Below the pieces are notes generated by a model, which worked only from the letters and a program-made list of their open reading frames with translations, did no database searches and was not told the origin of the DNA. Below are positions 6,723 to 7,093 of a stretch of DNA of 7,093 bases, piece by piece; within the stretch, counting starts at the first letter, position 1; every line of letters starts with the position of its first letter. Made by a program: the position numbers and the translations under genes. This DNA is from Phycisphaerales bacterium. Lineage in GTDB: Bacteria > Planctomycetota > Phycisphaerae > Tepidisphaerales > Tepidisphaeraceae. The stretch is taken from NCBI GenBank assembly GCA_003153655.1, contig PMAK01000148.1, positions 20,391 to 27,483 of the forward strand. Reading direction: 5' to 3'.

Positions 6723-6735
6723 CGTGTCGGCCCGG
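6717..6735 (+). other. Perfect 8-bp hairpin CCGGGCCG/CGGCCCGG
   Basis: The arms 6717-6724 and 6728-6735 are exact reverse complements around a TGT loop. No T run follows on the plus strand. On the minus strand the next bases are CTCTCT. Neither neighbouring gene ends here, so a terminator role is unlikely; it may be an operator or a DNA structural element upstream of the oxidoreductase gene. Confidence 0.7.
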
Positions 6736-6764
6736 TCCGCATACCCTCAAATCCCCACCTCTGC

Positions 6765-6770
6765 TAATAT
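6765..6770 (+). promoter_or_regulatory. Probable -10 box of a leaderless oxidoreductase transcript
   Basis: TAATAT lies six bases before the GTG at 6777. That spacing would place the transcription start at or next to the GTG, giving a leaderless mRNA. There is no Shine-Dalgarno sequence before the GTG, which agrees. The -35 region is poor. Confidence 0.45.
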
Positions 6771-6776
6771 GCCCGC

Positions 6777-7093
6777 GTGACCACAACCACCCCAAAACCC
6801 CTCCGCGTCGGCGTCATAGGCTGCGGCCGAATGGGCCGCCTCCACGTGCGCGCCTACTCCCAAATGCCCACTGTAAAAGTAACGGGCGTCTACGACGCCT
6901 CCCCCGAAACCGCCGCCGCTGTCGCAACCGAATTCTCCGTCCCCGCAATCAAAAATCTCAACGACCTTTTCCCCCAGGTCGACGCGGTAACCATCGCCGT
7001 CCCCACGATCTTTCATCTCCCCATCGCCCGTCAGTGCATCGAGAAAAAAATCGCCTGCCTCATCGAAAAGCCCCTCGCCAAGGACCTCGCCGA
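6777..7093 (+). CDS. Gfo/Idh/MocA-family NAD(P)-dependent oxidoreductase, N-terminal 105 residues only
   Basis: The visible part is the Rossmann half of the family. LRVGVIGCGRMGRLH holds the dinucleotide-binding G15-x-G17-x-x-G20, VYDAS puts an acidic residue (D40) at the end of beta-2, AVPTIFH (74-80) follows beta-4, and EKPLA (97-101) carries the conserved lysine K98. Such enzymes oxidise or reduce sugars, inositols and related polyols; the substrate cannot be told from this half. An in-frame TAA at 6765-6767 rules out an upstream start. The next in-frame ATG lies inside the glycine motif, so GTG 6777 is the only start that keeps the cofactor site. The gene continues past the right edge. 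Confidence 0.93.
   Translation, partial: MTTTTPKPLRVGVIGCGRMGRLHVRAYSQMPTVKVTGVYDASPETAAAVATEFSVPAIKNLNDLFPQVDAVTIAVPTIFHLPIARQCIEKKIACLIEKPLAKDLA

Noticed and set aside
6769..6780. Three-codon mini-ORF ATG-CCC-GCG-TGA overlapping the oxidoreductase GTG
   Set aside because: It has no ribosome site, and the ATG overlaps the probable -10 box, so it would not be in the transcript.

Overview
This window comes from a G+C-moderate bacterial chromosome, probably a soil or freshwater member of the PVC group (Planctomycetota or Verrucomicrobiota) or of Acidobacteriota. Three things point there: the style of the RibBA protein (GHINPLR and GQTEG variants), a secreted protein made of many carboxypeptidase-regulatory-like repeats, and an S23-type four-helix-bundle gene flanked by heptanucleotide repeats. 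The phylum call is inference by style. No rRNA or other marker is present.

Layout. Positions 1-2041 (minus) hold the N-terminal 680 residues of a secreted multi-repeat beta-sandwich protein, which runs off the left edge. A short divergent promoter region (2042-2128) separates it from ribBA (2129-3358, plus), a complete bifunctional riboflavin-biosynthesis gene. Directly behind ribBA is a small S23/IVP-family four-helix-bundle gene (3386-3769, plus). It is bracketed by a near-perfect inverted repeat (3361-3395 and 3806-3840) built from GCC-initial heptamers. Convergent to it, positions 3844-6186 (minus) encode a large APC-superfamily transporter with a C-terminal cytosolic domain, resembling the potassium importer KimA.

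The roughly 590-base gap before the last gene is mostly regulatory. On the minus strand it carries a sigma70-like promoter (6600-6627), a cyclic-di-AMP (ydaO-yuaA class) riboswitch aptamer (about 6349-6585) with an unusually large extra arm, and a long stem-loop (6292-6352) that may be its expression platform. Together these form a self-consistent unit: c-di-AMP sensed by the leader RNA should control synthesis of the KimA-like transporter. Next come three 12-bp repeats and an 8-bp hairpin (6686-6735). The window ends with the start of a Gfo/Idh/MocA-family oxidoreductase (6777 onward, plus), probably translated from a leaderless GTG.

The two most interesting points are the riboswitch/KimA-like transporter pair with its enlarged aptamer arm, and the S23 gene packaged inside inverted heptamer repeats outside any 23S rRNA gene.
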